Positions 22,337 to 34,160 of a stretch of DNA of 64,000 bases are shown here, in pieces. The stretch is from positions 558,001-622,000 of the forward strand of contig JANBVO010000004.1 in assembly GCA_030052745.1 (NCBI GenBank). Reading direction: 5' to 3'. The first letter of the stretch is position 1. The number at the start of each line of letters is the position of its first letter. Source of the DNA: Pleurostoma richardsiae. Lineage: Eukaryota; Ascomycota; Sordariomycetes; Calosphaeriales; Pleurostomataceae. Below the pieces are notes generated by a model. The model was not told where the DNA came from. It did not search any database and was given only the letters and a program-made list of their open reading frames with translations. The position numbers and the translations under genes are program-made.

Positions 22337-23137
22337 CGCGCAATCATGTCTTTCCTCACCTTCTTTCTTTGCGTATATATTATGCGATACCCCATTGGGA
22401 AGCTGTCTCGGAGAGAGAGCTCAGCTGGGGGCTGGCAGTTTGTCCGCTCGTTGTACATAGCTGAAGAGTCCCCGCAGAACCCAGGCCTGGACTGACACGT
22501 CAGTCCTCCGCCTTGAGTGTGCCTGCAGAGCGCTTCGCACTCTTTTCTTTCATTTCCTCCAGCAGAAACTGGAGGGCTAGCTGGCGTTGATACAACTGGG
22601 CGCCTTACACCGACGGGCGACAAATGGCAGGGCGTGGCGGGCTTTTACGAAGATGGGCGTCTGGCGCGAGCACATATATCCCCCGGGTCATACGAGGGCC
22701 GCTCTGACGGATGCTCTTTTTGTCCATTTTCTTGTTTGCACTTTTCCTCTCCTGCGGTGTCGCTCATCCGCTTTCTCCCTGTTCATCTCGATCACAGAAA
22801 CCTCTTGGGCTTCCCTCGGGAGGTGGCGTTGGGTCGGAGATCACGAACCATTCACGAGCGAGGCTTTACGAGAGGGACGGGCAAAAATATAAAAACTCTT
22901 TTGGTACGGGACGGGACGGTGTATGTACGCTGCTGGCAGGCAGTGTGGGAGAGATTATTCGCACATCACATAGCACTCAGTGTGGCCCAAGATGCTGGGG
23001 AAAAAAGAAGGCTCGGCTGACATAAATTTTGAAATCATGCTACAGCTCGCATAAATCATGCCGTACTTCTCTACTTCTCAGGGGTGTTGTGGTGGAGTCG
23101 TGATCCTTCATATAAGAAGGGCAACGCTACAACCCTC
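22337..23137. other. Intergenic between convergent genes
   Basis: Shared 3' region of the C2H2 and PalB genes. A 167-codon plus frame at 22517-23020 has no recognisable domain and is probably chance or 3' UTR. Confidence 0.55.
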
Positions 23138-25961
23138 TCAATCGTCGACGTTCTGCCACGGTCCAACATCCAACGGGCAGTCACTTAGCACATCGACCTG
23201 GATCCCCAATCCGCTGCCGCCACCGATCCCACCGCCCATCTGCTCTACGACCATCCACAACCCTCCAGCGCGTCTTACCTCCTCCGGATCAAGATCTACC
23301 TCCCCCGCGCGTAGCCCTAGACCCCCGTCCGCAAACTCACCGTCCCCTGTGACGGCCAGCGTGCGCCGGTGCGGCCCGCGTCCAGCCTCCAGCGACGTCC
23401 GCACCATCACCCCTGCAGCGGGCCCCGGTCCCGCGCCATCCAGGCTGCCGCTGCGCACGACGACGCTCAAGCGCGTCAGGCGGCCCACCCGCACGGCCGC
23501 CGCCTGCCGCCCCGCGCCGCCGCCGCCACCCCCCGAGAGCGGCACCGGCGGCAGCTGCAGGCACAGCTGGCCCGCGCCGTCCGCCAGGACGGGGGCCACC
23601 GCGACGGGGGCGTCGGCGCCGACGCGCAGCGCGAAGGAGGCCAGCTGGCCGGGCTCGAAGGTCGAGACCACGGCGGTGTAGGTGCCGGCGGCGAGCGGCG
23701 GGCCGGCCGCCTCCGCGAGCGCGCGGCCCCGGCGGTACTCCCCGCTCGAGGCGGCGATGTCGCGTGCGCCGGCCAGGGCGGTGACGCGCGCGCCGCGGGC
23801 CCAGGCGAGGTCGACGCGGACGGGCAGGTCGGGCGCCGAGGCGGTCAGCAGGAGGGAGACGCGGGCGGGGCGGGCGAGCGTGACGGCGAACTGCGGGTTG
23901 TGTAGGAATGTCGCGCAGCTGGGGTTGCCGCCGGCGGTGCGGCGGGTCCAGGAGCCGGCGGCCTCAGCGCGGTGGGGGAAGCGCGGCGCCGCGGGGGAGA
24001 CGGTCAGGGGGTGGCGGGAGAAGAACGAAAGGGTGAAGGAGTACTTGGGGAGCGGCAGGTCCTGCTGCGCGACGACGAGGGTGTATGTGGTTCCCGCGCG
24101 GGCGTCGACGCGGAGGAGGGTCTGGGGGGAGTCGACGTAGGGACCGCGGTGGAGGGCGCGGTCGGGCAAGTCGACACGATGCCCGTCGGCGGAAAAGAGG
24201 TACAGGCTTGTGAAGCCGAGCGAGCCGGAGACGGCGGCCATGGAGGAGGAGGATGGGGAGGAGGAGCGGCTGCTCCTGCGGGCGATGGCGAGCTCGTCGT
24301 CTTGGAAGTGGCGGCTCAATAGGACCCAGACGGCTCCTGAGAAGGGAGAGGAGAAGGCGTACTGCGGGTTAGGCGCCAGAGATTGAGCCTCGGGCCCGGA
24401 GGGAATGGTCCATGTGAAATGGTGGTCCTGGCGGTCGGTAAAGAGGGAGGGATTCCAGTTGAGGTAGAGAGACTCGAAGTTCTGGACTACGTCCTCGAAG
24501 GCTATCCAGAAAGTGCCGGTCATGTTGCTCGATCGCGTCGATTCACTGTCGCTGCTCGGATCTGAACCAGCTATTGCAGATGAGCCGATTCCCTTCCAGA
24601 CCAGACCGTCGACCCAGGGGTTCTTCAGGAGCATGCGGCGGGCACCGGACTCCACCCTCATGTCCATGACGGCGTAGTCGTGCTCTCCTGCGAGGCCGAG
24701 AACTTCTTCCTCTTGAGAGCTCATGCGGCCGGTCCCAAGCGTGACAACGACGTCACCGTAGTCGTACGCATTCTTGATCCGCTTCCAGGTCTGGTCCAGC
24801 TCGATGTCATCACTAGCAACATGGGTTAGTTGATGCTGGTTTACCAAAAAGTATTCGAGGGCCAAGAAGCCGACTGACCTCTGGAGGAATATCTGCTCGG
24901 GAATCCAGCCGGTCAGCACCCATAGATCCGTGCCCGAGTTGCTGCCCGGGAAGTCGTATCCTCCTCGGATTTTCAGGTACGCCTTTTCCATGAGAGCAGG
25001 CCACAGCAGCTCCGGGTTGTGCCTGTCTACCACGAACAGCGTCCGAGACGTCTTCGAATAAGGCAGGCGGTCATCGACGACTACTTGCCGGAAGCAGCCG
25101 TTGAAATTCAATCGGAAGACATACTTTCCGTTCTCTGATACTGCTGGTCTGGACGCTGATGGGTCGAAGGGATACATCAGAGCTGCCAAGATCTATGGAG
25201 ACATAAGTTGGTGTCCGCAACGAAGGTCGAGTGAAGCGTCTCACAGAGTCTTTTCCTGGCTGCAAGTGCTTCATGGCCGCACAGAGGCTGGCGACCACGG
25301 AGCAGTCTGTGGTGACGTCTTGCACGAGATCGCACTCCGCCTGCGCAGCCACGATGGCGCCAGGCACTTGTCCAGTGTTACTTGACGCACCCGGGGTAAG
25401 GAGTTCTGCTGGACGCTTCCATCCAGCCAGAATATCCTTCTGCCTGTCTGAAAAAGAAAATTCCGACGTGTCGCTTTCGGAAGCCATGTGAGCATACGGT
25501 CTAGGAACGGCCAGAAACGAGCGTGGCGGATACTCACGTGAAAGGGGTCTCGCGAGGAGTGTTCTTCTTGAAACTTGAAGGAGAAGGATCTGACTCCCAT
25601 GGCGGAAAGATGCTCCCGTGAAGGCGAGAAGACCGGAGGAGGATATTCTTCTCGGCTGTTGGCAACTCACGGGAGTTGCGAGGCCCCCTTGGCTGTGCCG
25701 GAGCTGGCGCCGTGCTGGGGTTCTTAAGACGCTCTGCCGTGGCGATCAGCTCTTCACACTTGCGCTTCAACCTGGACTTGTCGGCTGGTGTCCGGGCATC
25801 TCGAACAGCCTTCATATACAGTTCGGCGGCAGCAATGGCGTGGTCAAGGGCCTCCTTGCCGGCTGAGCGTGAGATCTGGGACTCATGCTCCTATTCAACC
25901 GTGAGCATACTGCGGGGGGAGATATGGCGATGACAGTACTCACTCGGGCCTTGGCCTCCAT
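23138..25961 (-). CDS. palB: PalB/RIM13 calpain-like cysteine protease of ambient-pH signalling
   Basis: An 862-residue protein from five exons in transcript order: 25961-25944 (six codons), 25890-25538, 25473-25245, 25192-24879, 24812-23138. PalB/Rim13 is the protease that trims the transcription factor PacC/Rim101 under alkaline conditions at ESCRT-III assemblies. An N-terminal MIT domain (about 7-75: ALDHAIAAAELYMKAV, ELIATAERLK) is the ESCRT-binding part. The calpain core contains the triad Cys181 (QDVTTDCSVVASL), His349 (GLAGEHDYAVMDM) and Asn369 (LLKNPW), and SGTDLWVLTGWIPEQIF. C2-like beta domains fill the C-terminal half, which is unusually Gly/Ala/Arg-rich. Intron 4 (24813-24878, 66 bp) has no in-frame stop, so unspliced mRNA would add 22 residues between Cys and His. 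All three catalytic residues are intact. Confidence 0.94.
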
Positions 25962-27050
25962 ACTCCTAGTGTTCTCTGAACTCTCTTGTGGGAGACCTTG
26001 TATTTCTCCCACTCATTCTGGAGGAATGTGAGCTGAATATGATCACGGCGCAGATCCACCGGCGTAGAAGTCGCGAGTTGTTGCCGTTATGAGGCGAATC
26101 GGCACAGTCTCTGGAACCTCAATCTGGATATGATAAATCTCTTCCGCTATATTGCAAGATGTCGCCATAGTACCGGGACAGGAATGCAGCTCTAAGGAGA
26201 GCACCTCAGGTTGTGGGTGTATGAGCAGAGGCTTTGAGGCGCAATGCCGCCGCAGCTCGACCCACCGCAGCGCTCTCAGCCGCCTGAGCCAGGTGAAGAC
26301 CGCGCATGTACTGTACCAACAACGTCTACTTAAGCCGTTCTGGTGTACCGAAGCCTCCAAAACCTGAGGATACGATTCTACACCAGTCGATTAGGTTGAT
26401 CTACATTTCGATGCATAGATCTGAGGACTACACCAGGAAGTTCACAGATATTCCTAGTCCCCGGTACCTGTTGACAAAGCCCGACCGCCCAGCCCAGCCC
26501 GAGAGCTTTCCATACGCGGGGTCCCTGTGGCTGGAGCGCGGGGCATCAGCTGCCGCCCTACTAACGTTATGCACGGACAGCCACAGTGCCGCCGGTTCCC
26601 CGACTTTCGCTGCCAAAAGGGCCGCCGCGGCCCACATGAAAATGACCGAGGTTCACGGCTAGTATCTCCCCCGTCACGGGCGAAGGCCAAGGTAAAGTAT
26701 GGCAACATCAAGTCCGTCACACACTGCCCGGCCGTTCTTCCACTCCCCCGCGTATCTTACTTTTTCCTAGCCCGGAGTGGAAGCAGCTGGCAGCGTTGTC
26801 CGACGGAAATCATTTCACCGCTCGCATTCACCTTGTCCTGAGACGCATGCATTGGCAACGAAGCTTTATCGTGCGCGTTTAAGAGCTGCTGCTGCTTGCG
26901 CCGAGCCTTCGGCCTCCCGCCACACATATCCTCATCCTCCAGTGCCCTCGGCTCTCTTCCTCGCTTATTCCTCCCTGTCGCTGCTACAGACCGCTTCGCC
27001 GACCGATCGCCTCCGGCCGATGAACTTGGGCTGATCCTGTACCCTTAACA
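25962..27050. other. Divergent promoter region palB / ANT1
   Basis: About 1.1 kb between divergent genes. A 105-codon minus frame (26043-26360) has no domain and lies where the palB leader should be. No repeat or RNA gene seen. Confidence 0.5.
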
Positions 27051-28232
27051 ATGGCCATCCAGTCGAAGGTTGCTCCAATCGGGCCTTGGGGGAGGGCTAC
27101 TGCTGGTGCTACGGGCGCCGTCCTCGCCAATGTTCTGGTATACCCCCTGGATATGTAGGTAACAGGCTCGCGGTATTCTCGAAGACTCCAGCTCACTAAT
27201 ATTCTCGACCAGTGTCAAGACCCGGCTACAGGTCCAAGTCAATGCGAAGCATGATGACCTCAGCACCACGGAAGGCACAGACGAGGCACACTATTCCTCC
27301 ACGTGGGATGCCCTCACCAAGCTATACGACGATGAGGGAATCAAGGGGCTATATGCCGGTATGACCGGGTCATTGATCGGCGTCGCGTCGACCAACTTTG
27401 CATATTTCTATTGGTACTCTGTTGTCCGGTCACTTTACCTTCGCGCGGCCAAGAGTGGCGCAACACCTTCCACCGCTGCCGAGCTCTCCCTCGGGGCCGT
27501 GGCTGGAGCCATTGCGCAGCTGTGCACGATACCCGTAGCAGTGGTGACAACACGGCAGCAGACGCAGACGAAGGGCGAGAGGAAGGGCATGCTGGAGACG
27601 GCGCGTGAAGTCATTGAGGGCGAAGACGGCGTATTCGGTCTGTGGCGCGGTCTGAAGGCTAGCTTGGTGCTGGTTGTCAACCCAGCCATCACATATGGCG
27701 CTTATGAGAGGTTAAAACCGATCCTCTTCCCCGGCCAGGTCCTGAGCCCCTGGCAGGCCTTTGGTATGTCTACTTCCGGTGGCCCGAGCCATTCACCATA
27801 GCTGACTCTGCTGTAGTCCTTGGCGCCCTGTCAAAATCTCTAGCTACGATCACGACGCAACCGCTCATCGTTGCCAAGGTAGGACTGCAGTCCAAGCCTC
27901 CACCGGCAAGGCAGGGCAAGCCCTTCAAGAGTTTCGTCGAGGTGATGCAGTTCATCATCGACAATGAGGGCCCCTTGGGTCTGTTCAAGGGAATTGGCCC
28001 TCAGATTCTGAAGGGTCTCCTCGTTCAGGGTATTCTTATGATGACAAAAGAACGGTATGGTCGTCCCCTTCAAAGTCAGCCTTTGGCATGCCTTGCTGAC
28101 CGCTTCTTTAGCATGGAATTGTTGTTCATCCTCTTCTTCCGGTATCTCCAGAGGTTACGATCGCAGCAAGTGGCCAGGTTTGCCAATCTAGCAGCTGCGA
28201 AGAACGTGCCCGTGCCCCTTACCACAAAATAG
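27051..28232 (+). CDS. ANT1: Peroxisomal adenine nucleotide carrier (Ant1/PMP47 type)
   Basis: A 337-residue mitochondrial-carrier-family protein from exons 27051-27154, 27213-27763, 27817-28054 and 28112-28232. It imports ATP into peroxisomes in exchange for AMP/ADP, which feeds fatty acyl-CoA activation for beta-oxidation. Three carrier repeats are visible with signatures PLDIVKTRLQ (residues 32-41), IPVAVVTTRQQ and QPLIVAKVGLQ. The second is the deviant form typical of PMP47/Ant1 rather than mitochondrial carriers. The GLWRGLKASLVLVVNPAI segment also fits this subgroup. There is no presequence, as expected. The C-terminus (NLAAAKNVPVPLTTK) is hydrophilic. The RPL29 gene starts 455 bp downstream on the same strand. 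Confidence 0.92.
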
Positions 28233-28687
28233 ACGCGGCAGCAGGACCCGAGGAAGGACGGTTAGGTTATGCGGGAATCAGGGATGCGCCTCCAGTTGTG
28301 GCGAGGCTGGTCTTCAAATGACTGACCAGACTCTTTGAGCTCCTCGAAACTTGAGGGCGATAGAAGTCAGATGACATGACTTAACTGTGCTTATAAAATC
28401 TGGTAGATTTACCTAGTCTAGCGATATCTACAAAACATCCGTGATTTACTGCACATTCAAGGCTCGTCCTCGCATAGTCTTCCGTGGAGGTGCTCTGTAG
28501 GCTAAGGTACCGAGGTACTTGAGAGAGATGGTGTGTGTGGCTGGAATCTGCATCTCAAGCCACACAAGCCACAATTCCCCTCATGCCCTAAGAAATTTCA
28601 CCCACAGAATTTCCGCAACTCCATCGACAGACAATCTTGCTTGACCTTCACCATCCAGATCACGAGAAATCGCGAAATCCAGTCACA
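28233..28687. other. Short intergenic, promoter of RPL29
   Basis: About 450 bp holding the ANT1 3' end and the RPL29 promoter. A palindrome-like GGTACCGAGGTAC lies at 28506-28518. Otherwise nothing recognisable. Confidence 0.5.
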
Positions 28688-29080
28688 ATGGCCAGTACGT
28701 GCGATTACCTTCGAATAACTTTGTCTCGAAGTCACTAATAGATCAATAGAGTCAAAGAACTCGTCTCAGCACAACCAGGCCAAGAAGGCCCACCGGAACG
28801 GGTACGTCTGCGCGGTCGACGGCGATTTCTTGGAGCTATTTTCAAACGGACAGGGACACTGACGGATGTGCGCCTGCAGTATCAAGAAGCCTAAGACCTC
28901 CAGATACCCCTCCCTGAAGGGAACCGACCCCAAGTTCCGGAGAAACCACAGACACGCTCTGCACGGAACTATGAAGGCTCTGGTGCGAACCCTCAGCCGC
29001 AACCCGTACGCCGGGGGACGAAACAATGCTAACAGAGCCTGCAGAAGGAGCTGAAGGAGGGCAAGCGGGAGACGGCTTAG
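28688..29080 (+). CDS. RPL29: 60S ribosomal protein eL29
   Basis: A 65-residue, very basic protein from four exons: 28688-28694, 28750-28801, 28880-28982 and 29045-29080. The first exon codes only seven bases (ATGGCCA). The product reads MAKSKNSSQHNQAKKAHRNG, then KKPKTSRYPSLKGTDPKF, RRNHRHALHGTMKAL and KELKEGKRETA, which is eL29 throughout. It sits on the large subunit near the 5S/L1 face and is non-essential in budding yeast. Three introns (55, 78 and 62 bp) in a 198-bp coding sequence are typical of fungal ribosomal protein genes. No continuous open frame exceeds 62 codons, so the gene is only visible after splicing. Confidence 0.95.
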
Positions 29081-31137
29081 ACGGAGAGACCGAGGCGATG
29101 ACGACAACCGAGTGCGACTGACGAGGCGACTCGCGAGAGTCCGGTTCGGCTCGATTCTAGGGAAAAGAGGCGTTCCTGTGCATTACTTCACGTCTTGGGC
29201 TTGTTCACGGATGGGATTCCTAGGGCAATACGAAGCATCGACGACCGATTCTCGACTGCGCATTCTTCCTAGCCAACGTGCTCTGCTGCAGTGACGATCA
29301 CCAACCCAGGAGCTCCACGTGATATGAAGAACGGCATTTGTGTGTACAGCGCTGAGCTTACTTCCATGCTCAATTGCTGAAGGATTATTTCTTCGTGCCA
29401 AGATCGACCCTTAGCCCGTCTATTACCAAACACCTTCGTCCCCTCACTTTGAAGGCCTAGGTGCATGAATGACGGGCAACATACGTACTGACTGCCTAGG
29501 ATACTTATACCTTACTGGCGTTCTACACACCTTGAGCAACAAGATCACGCAGTTCTCGTTTTGCCGGTGATAGCGGCCGAAGTCGCTCATATCGCGCATC
29601 TAGTACCCGCTACGCCCAGGGAATACCGGACGAAGCCATTGCTCCTTAGATGTTGCCCAGCTCAGAAGGGTTGCATGCGCTTATACTGAGACGTCGCGCT
29701 CCTCGTGTAAAAGCACATGGATAGTATATATGTATTCGTGGGTTCTTTTAGAACTTCAAGGGAGACACCCAAACGGATTGTGGGTCTTTCCCGAAAGCAT
29801 CGGACACTGGTGAAAAGAGGCAAGGCTGGCCGTGGGCATGGCGAACGTTACAGAGCCGCACTTGCGAGCGAGTACCCAACTCGTCTCACCCAGCTGTAGC
29901 CTCTTGGCCTCTGTTGCTTCCGTTCTACACGGAGAAGGTAGGTAGATGAATCCGAGGGGTCAGTACTGGTGCTTCCGTCTATCCTCGGTGACAAAGACAA
30001 CATGATTCCTCTACGACGAGTGTAACGCATTCATTCATTGCCTACGTACGTGCTTTGCATTGTGTCTAGAAAGTTGCGTGTAAATTTCTGGCCATGCCGC
30101 AGACTCGACAGGGCTCAAAAAGCAATGGTTGCCGAGTAGTACGACATGCCCTGAGCTGTGACCAGTCAATGGAACCTTGTTAGGCGCCAGCCACTCGAGT
30201 CCCGGGTTCGGTTTTCCGCCGGCCGCCTTCCACCCTCCTTCAACAACATCATCCACTTCCTTCTGATCCATCCATCCATCTCCTCCTCTTCCCACTTCCC
30301 TTCCAGCCAACAGGCAACAGACCACCATTTCTTTTGCGCCGCTGGTCCTGGCTGGGAGCAGAAGAACTGGTGATCTCGCGCATTGCGATTATCTTTACTC
30401 TTCCTCTGGCTACCAGTGTTCAGCTCCTGTGAGTGGGTTCCCGTGTTTCTCTTCTGCCCCTGGGCGGTCCCGCTTTCCCGCGCAGGAGCCTTACCTAGCT
30501 CGACTCTGCGGTTCCGATTCGGTAGTGCCGCCAGGAGAAATTCGTCGATGGCTGTCTCGCATCCAGAGTCCGCCAATTTTCTTCACCATTTTCCTTGTCT
30601 CGGCTTTGCTAGTCTGTTGCTGGTGACACGGCAAGAGACTTGTTGTTGTTCTCCTAGGCCTCGTTCTGCTTCTCATCCGCCTCTTGCCTGGTCACCGCCG
30701 CCTTGGTTACTGATATCCAGCTTCTAGACCCTCGCTCTCATAAGCCCCCTTTTCGCCTTTTCGACAAACTCCTTTGAGGTCAGCAGGTCACTGCAGGAGC
30801 TTGACGAAGAGCCGCCTTGCCTTTTCGATACCGAGCATCCAGTATAATCATCGCCAAGCGAATCTCTATTGCTTTCCGCTATTATTGGAACAAAGACCCT
30901 CCAGCATTGATCCGGGGTCCTTCGCAAATCACGAAACACTTGCATTGCCTCCCACGGGCCACTGATCGCCCTGCCAGCGCCGAATCCTCGAACACACTCC
31001 TCGCCCTGTTTCATATGCTTGCAACAGAGCCCTGACTACCGCCGGCCCCGAGAAGGAAAGCCAGAGTCACACTAGCAACTAGCCTTGTCGCTCCGTCCGA
31101 ACTTCTACCCGTTGATATCTCCTTTGCTGTCGAAGAA
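29081..31137. other. 2 kb intergenic with long VTS1 leader
   Basis: No supported gene. The distal part (about 30220-31130) is pyrimidine-rich with several short ATG frames on both strands and is probably promoter and long 5' leader of VTS1, possibly with a leader intron. Two GCCTAGG motifs occur near 29456 and 29494. Confidence 0.5.
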
Positions 31138-33101
31138 ATGCTCAACATGTCTTCAAGCCACATCATGAGCAACCGCAACAGCACCCCGGAGGCTAGCAAT
31201 GCCTCTTCGCTGCGACCCCCGTCTGCGAGAACGGCTATCGGCGCGAACCAGCACCTCCGAGCTTCTGCCGACATGGCCTCCCTAACCGGATCTGCCCAGG
31301 CCAGCCGCAATCGCCCCTCCTCCGACTTCTACGGTCAGTCCCAGCACGGTCAGACCCAGGGTGGCGGGGATATCGATCCTCAGGACAAGCTCGCTCAGCA
31401 GTGGATTGCCGATATTGATCAATATGAGACAACACTGGAAGAGATGGCGGCGGCTACACTAGATCAGGATTTCAAGGATGAATTAAGTGCCATCGAGCAA
31501 TGGTTCAGAGTACTGAGCGAAGCTGAGCGCACTGCTGCATTGTATGCACTTCTGCAGCAGACCACTCAGGTGCAGATTCGGTTCTTCATCCAGGTCCTGC
31601 AGCAGATGGGCAAGAATCATCCCATGTCCGGAGTGCTGTCTCCCTCAAACTTCGACAAAGGTAAGGGCCACCGGTATGTCTGCCTTGAAAATTATCAGAC
31701 TGATCCTTCCTAAAGATCCTATGTCGAACCGGCTGAGCGATGCTATGAACAAGCTCAATGTCGGTGAATCTGCGAGAAATTCTCTTGCTCGTCCTCTCTC
31801 AACTGCCAAGCGCCACTCTGGCCTAGACCCTTCGACCATCAATGCTATGTTCCCTGATGCTGCTGCTGCCATCGCAACTGAGAAGGCCAAGTTCACCCAG
31901 CAGACAGGAAACCCTCCGACGTCCAACCGGAACAGCGCTGCAGTGGATACTCGAAGCTCGCTGGTTGCGCCGACGATCTCTGCCCCTGGTGATGGTCTCG
32001 ATGGTAATGGTCAGAATCCCTCTTCGCCGTGGAATAATGACCAGGGTGCGAGGCCCAAATCATCATCCGGCCAACCGCCCATGGGGCAGTTTGTTCAGCC
32101 TCCTCCGTCTGCTGGTCTGCGATCTCCCCGCCCACAGATTTCCGGGAACCAGACCATCCAGAGCACGACGCTCACAGCTGGCGATAAACCCGCATCTGAC
32201 CTGCCGCTCCTGTCGCCATACCAGGCAAGCGGTAACTGGGCATCGATGGTCAACACCCCGCTTGTCGCCAATTTCAATGCGCAGCAGAGCGGTACACAGG
32301 CTGATATGGTCGCCAATGCCACGGCCATGAAGCTTGCTGCTCTATCTACCGTGAACAATCGATTCGCTCTCGATGACGTGCGGAAGTACCGTCGTGCTCG
32401 CTCCAACGACGCGCCTGGCGGGCCTCAGGGCAACCCCCTCTCACCAGGTGGTGCCGGCGGCATCCCCACGACGAATGTTGTTATGATCAACGAACGTGGT
32501 CAGGTCATCGGGCATGATCAAATGCTTGCCATGCAGAGCCAGCAGGGTCTCGGCGGCTTTGGTACCCACCGGTCGCGACCTGCCTCACCCGGCATTGCGA
32601 TGCAGACTGGATTCCCCAATACGATGGCTTTTACGTCCCCTCAGAACAATGGATTCCTAAGCGCTTATGATGGATCTTCTCCACTAATGAATAATGGCTT
32701 GGGCGGCATCAATCTGGGTCAGTTTGGACTGGGCATGCACGAAGGCTACTTGTCAGATCACTCCGAGATAAACCGAGGCCGGTCCCCGCGCGGTCGCCGA
32801 GGTAGCAGCAAGCCCCCTGAGGACCCTACGGACCCGACTCTCCTGCAAGACATCCCCGCCTGGCTGCGCAGCCTCCGTCTACACAAGTACACCGAAAATC
32901 TGAAGGATATGAAGTGGACGGATCTTATCGAGCTGGATGATAAGCAGCTCGAGGACCGTGGAGTCAATGCACTTGGTGCTCGGCGAAAGATGCTCAAGGT
33001 CTTTGAGCAGGTGAAGGGTAAGCCTAGTCTTAGCTACACGCATGTTTCTTCAGCTGTTAACCGTTTCTACAGAAGCCAAGGTTGAGGGTAAGCTGGCCTG
33101 A
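31138..33101 (+). CDS. VTS1: Vts1/Smaug-type RNA-binding SAM protein
   Basis: A 617-residue protein from exons 31138-31660, 31716-33017 and 33073-33101. Vts1 binds CNGGN hairpin loops (Smaug recognition elements) in mRNA through its SAM domain and recruits deadenylation. The SAM domain is at residues about 551-607: [34 protein letters not shown], and [16 protein letters not shown], which includes the basic RNA-contact region. The N-terminal half carries a conserved helical segment ([20 protein letters not shown] and [19 protein letters not shown]) seen in fungal Vts1; the middle is Ser/Pro/Gln/Asn-rich and disordered. A 29-bp last exon adds the tail EAKVEGKLA. Translation may begin at the ATG at 31138 or at the next one four codons on (MLNMSSS). 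Confidence 0.94.
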
Positions 33102-34160
33102 AAGACGGTCACCGTGTTACCCTAACGAGCAGGCCCTCGTAACCTACCTCCTCCTCCAAGACTGTTTCGATGCGGAGTACGGGTTCTGGCGGCTACTCAT
33201 GATCGGGGGGGTTGGAAAACGTTCGGGCGGCCTAGATAATTAGAGTCTATTCTCCGACGTCTCTGGTATACCTTGGGCCAGCAACTGGTTGTTTCCAGAT
33301 TCTTTGGAAAAATTCAGGCGCTCTATATATGGACAAGACCCTTAAGGACAAGCAGCAAATACAACTGCACTTCTCGTACAGGACTATATGGTGCTTGCTA
33401 AGCTCACGCCCGACTTGTGACGATACCCATGATGTTGACTGAACCACGACAGCACCTTTACTTGTATATGAGCCTAGGGGAGGAAAGCAGAAGACTAAAA
33501 TGTGTCCGTGGCCTTGTCTGCGATGAGCTCGGCATGTTTGGATCTGCATCATCGCTCCAGATTCATGAAATCAATGCCTGCCTCGGTAGGGTAGACGTCT
33601 AAAGTGTCGCACGAGAGCACTCGACGCCTAAGAATACCTAGGTACTTTAGTGTGGAGGTCGGCAGGTGGCAAGTGGGGCTGTGGGGCTATTCAAGGTGAG
33701 CGGCCGGTGAGGAAGAATTTCTTGGGCTTGGTACCCAGGTACTGTACGTACCTTCAAGCCCAGGTACTCCAAAAAAGAACCGAAGGACAACACCCAGCAA
33801 CTAATTGTCCTCCATAACGTAACTACCTACCTACCTACCTACCTACCTACCTACCTACCTGCCTCTATCTACTTCCCTCAAATTCTCTCTGCTCTGCAGA
33901 GATACTGTCATGCCCGATATCTCGACGAGGTGACAACACGGCTATGATTCTCACCTAACACCGTCCCTCTTTGTGGCCTGTGTCGTCCAGGGATAACTCG
34001 GCAAGCACACCGAGAAAGCATACGTATTGGAGGGTAACAAGGTGTTCTTCGCTCACACACCCAAACGAACAATCACCGCCATGATCAGAGAAACCTAAAG
34101 TCATACTTCTTCAATACGGCTATTAACGCACAAGTCGATGTTCACATTACAGACTTCAGG
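33102..34160. other. Intergenic VTS1 to TFC4
   Basis: Holds the VTS1 3' end, TACCTAGGTAC (33635-33645), GTACCCAGGTAC (33731-33742) and a CTAC microsatellite. No supported gene. Confidence 0.55.
33823..33860 (+). repeat. CTAC tetranucleotide microsatellite
   Basis: About nine and a half perfect copies of CTAC (38 bp), roughly 300 bp upstream of the TFC4 start codon. Confidence 0.95.

Noticed and set aside
22517-23020. 167-codon plus frame after the C2H2 gene
   Set aside because: No domain, and it lies in the 3' region between convergent genes.
30190-30220. B-box-like GGGTTCGG sequence
   Set aside because: No A box at suitable distance and no pairing stems.
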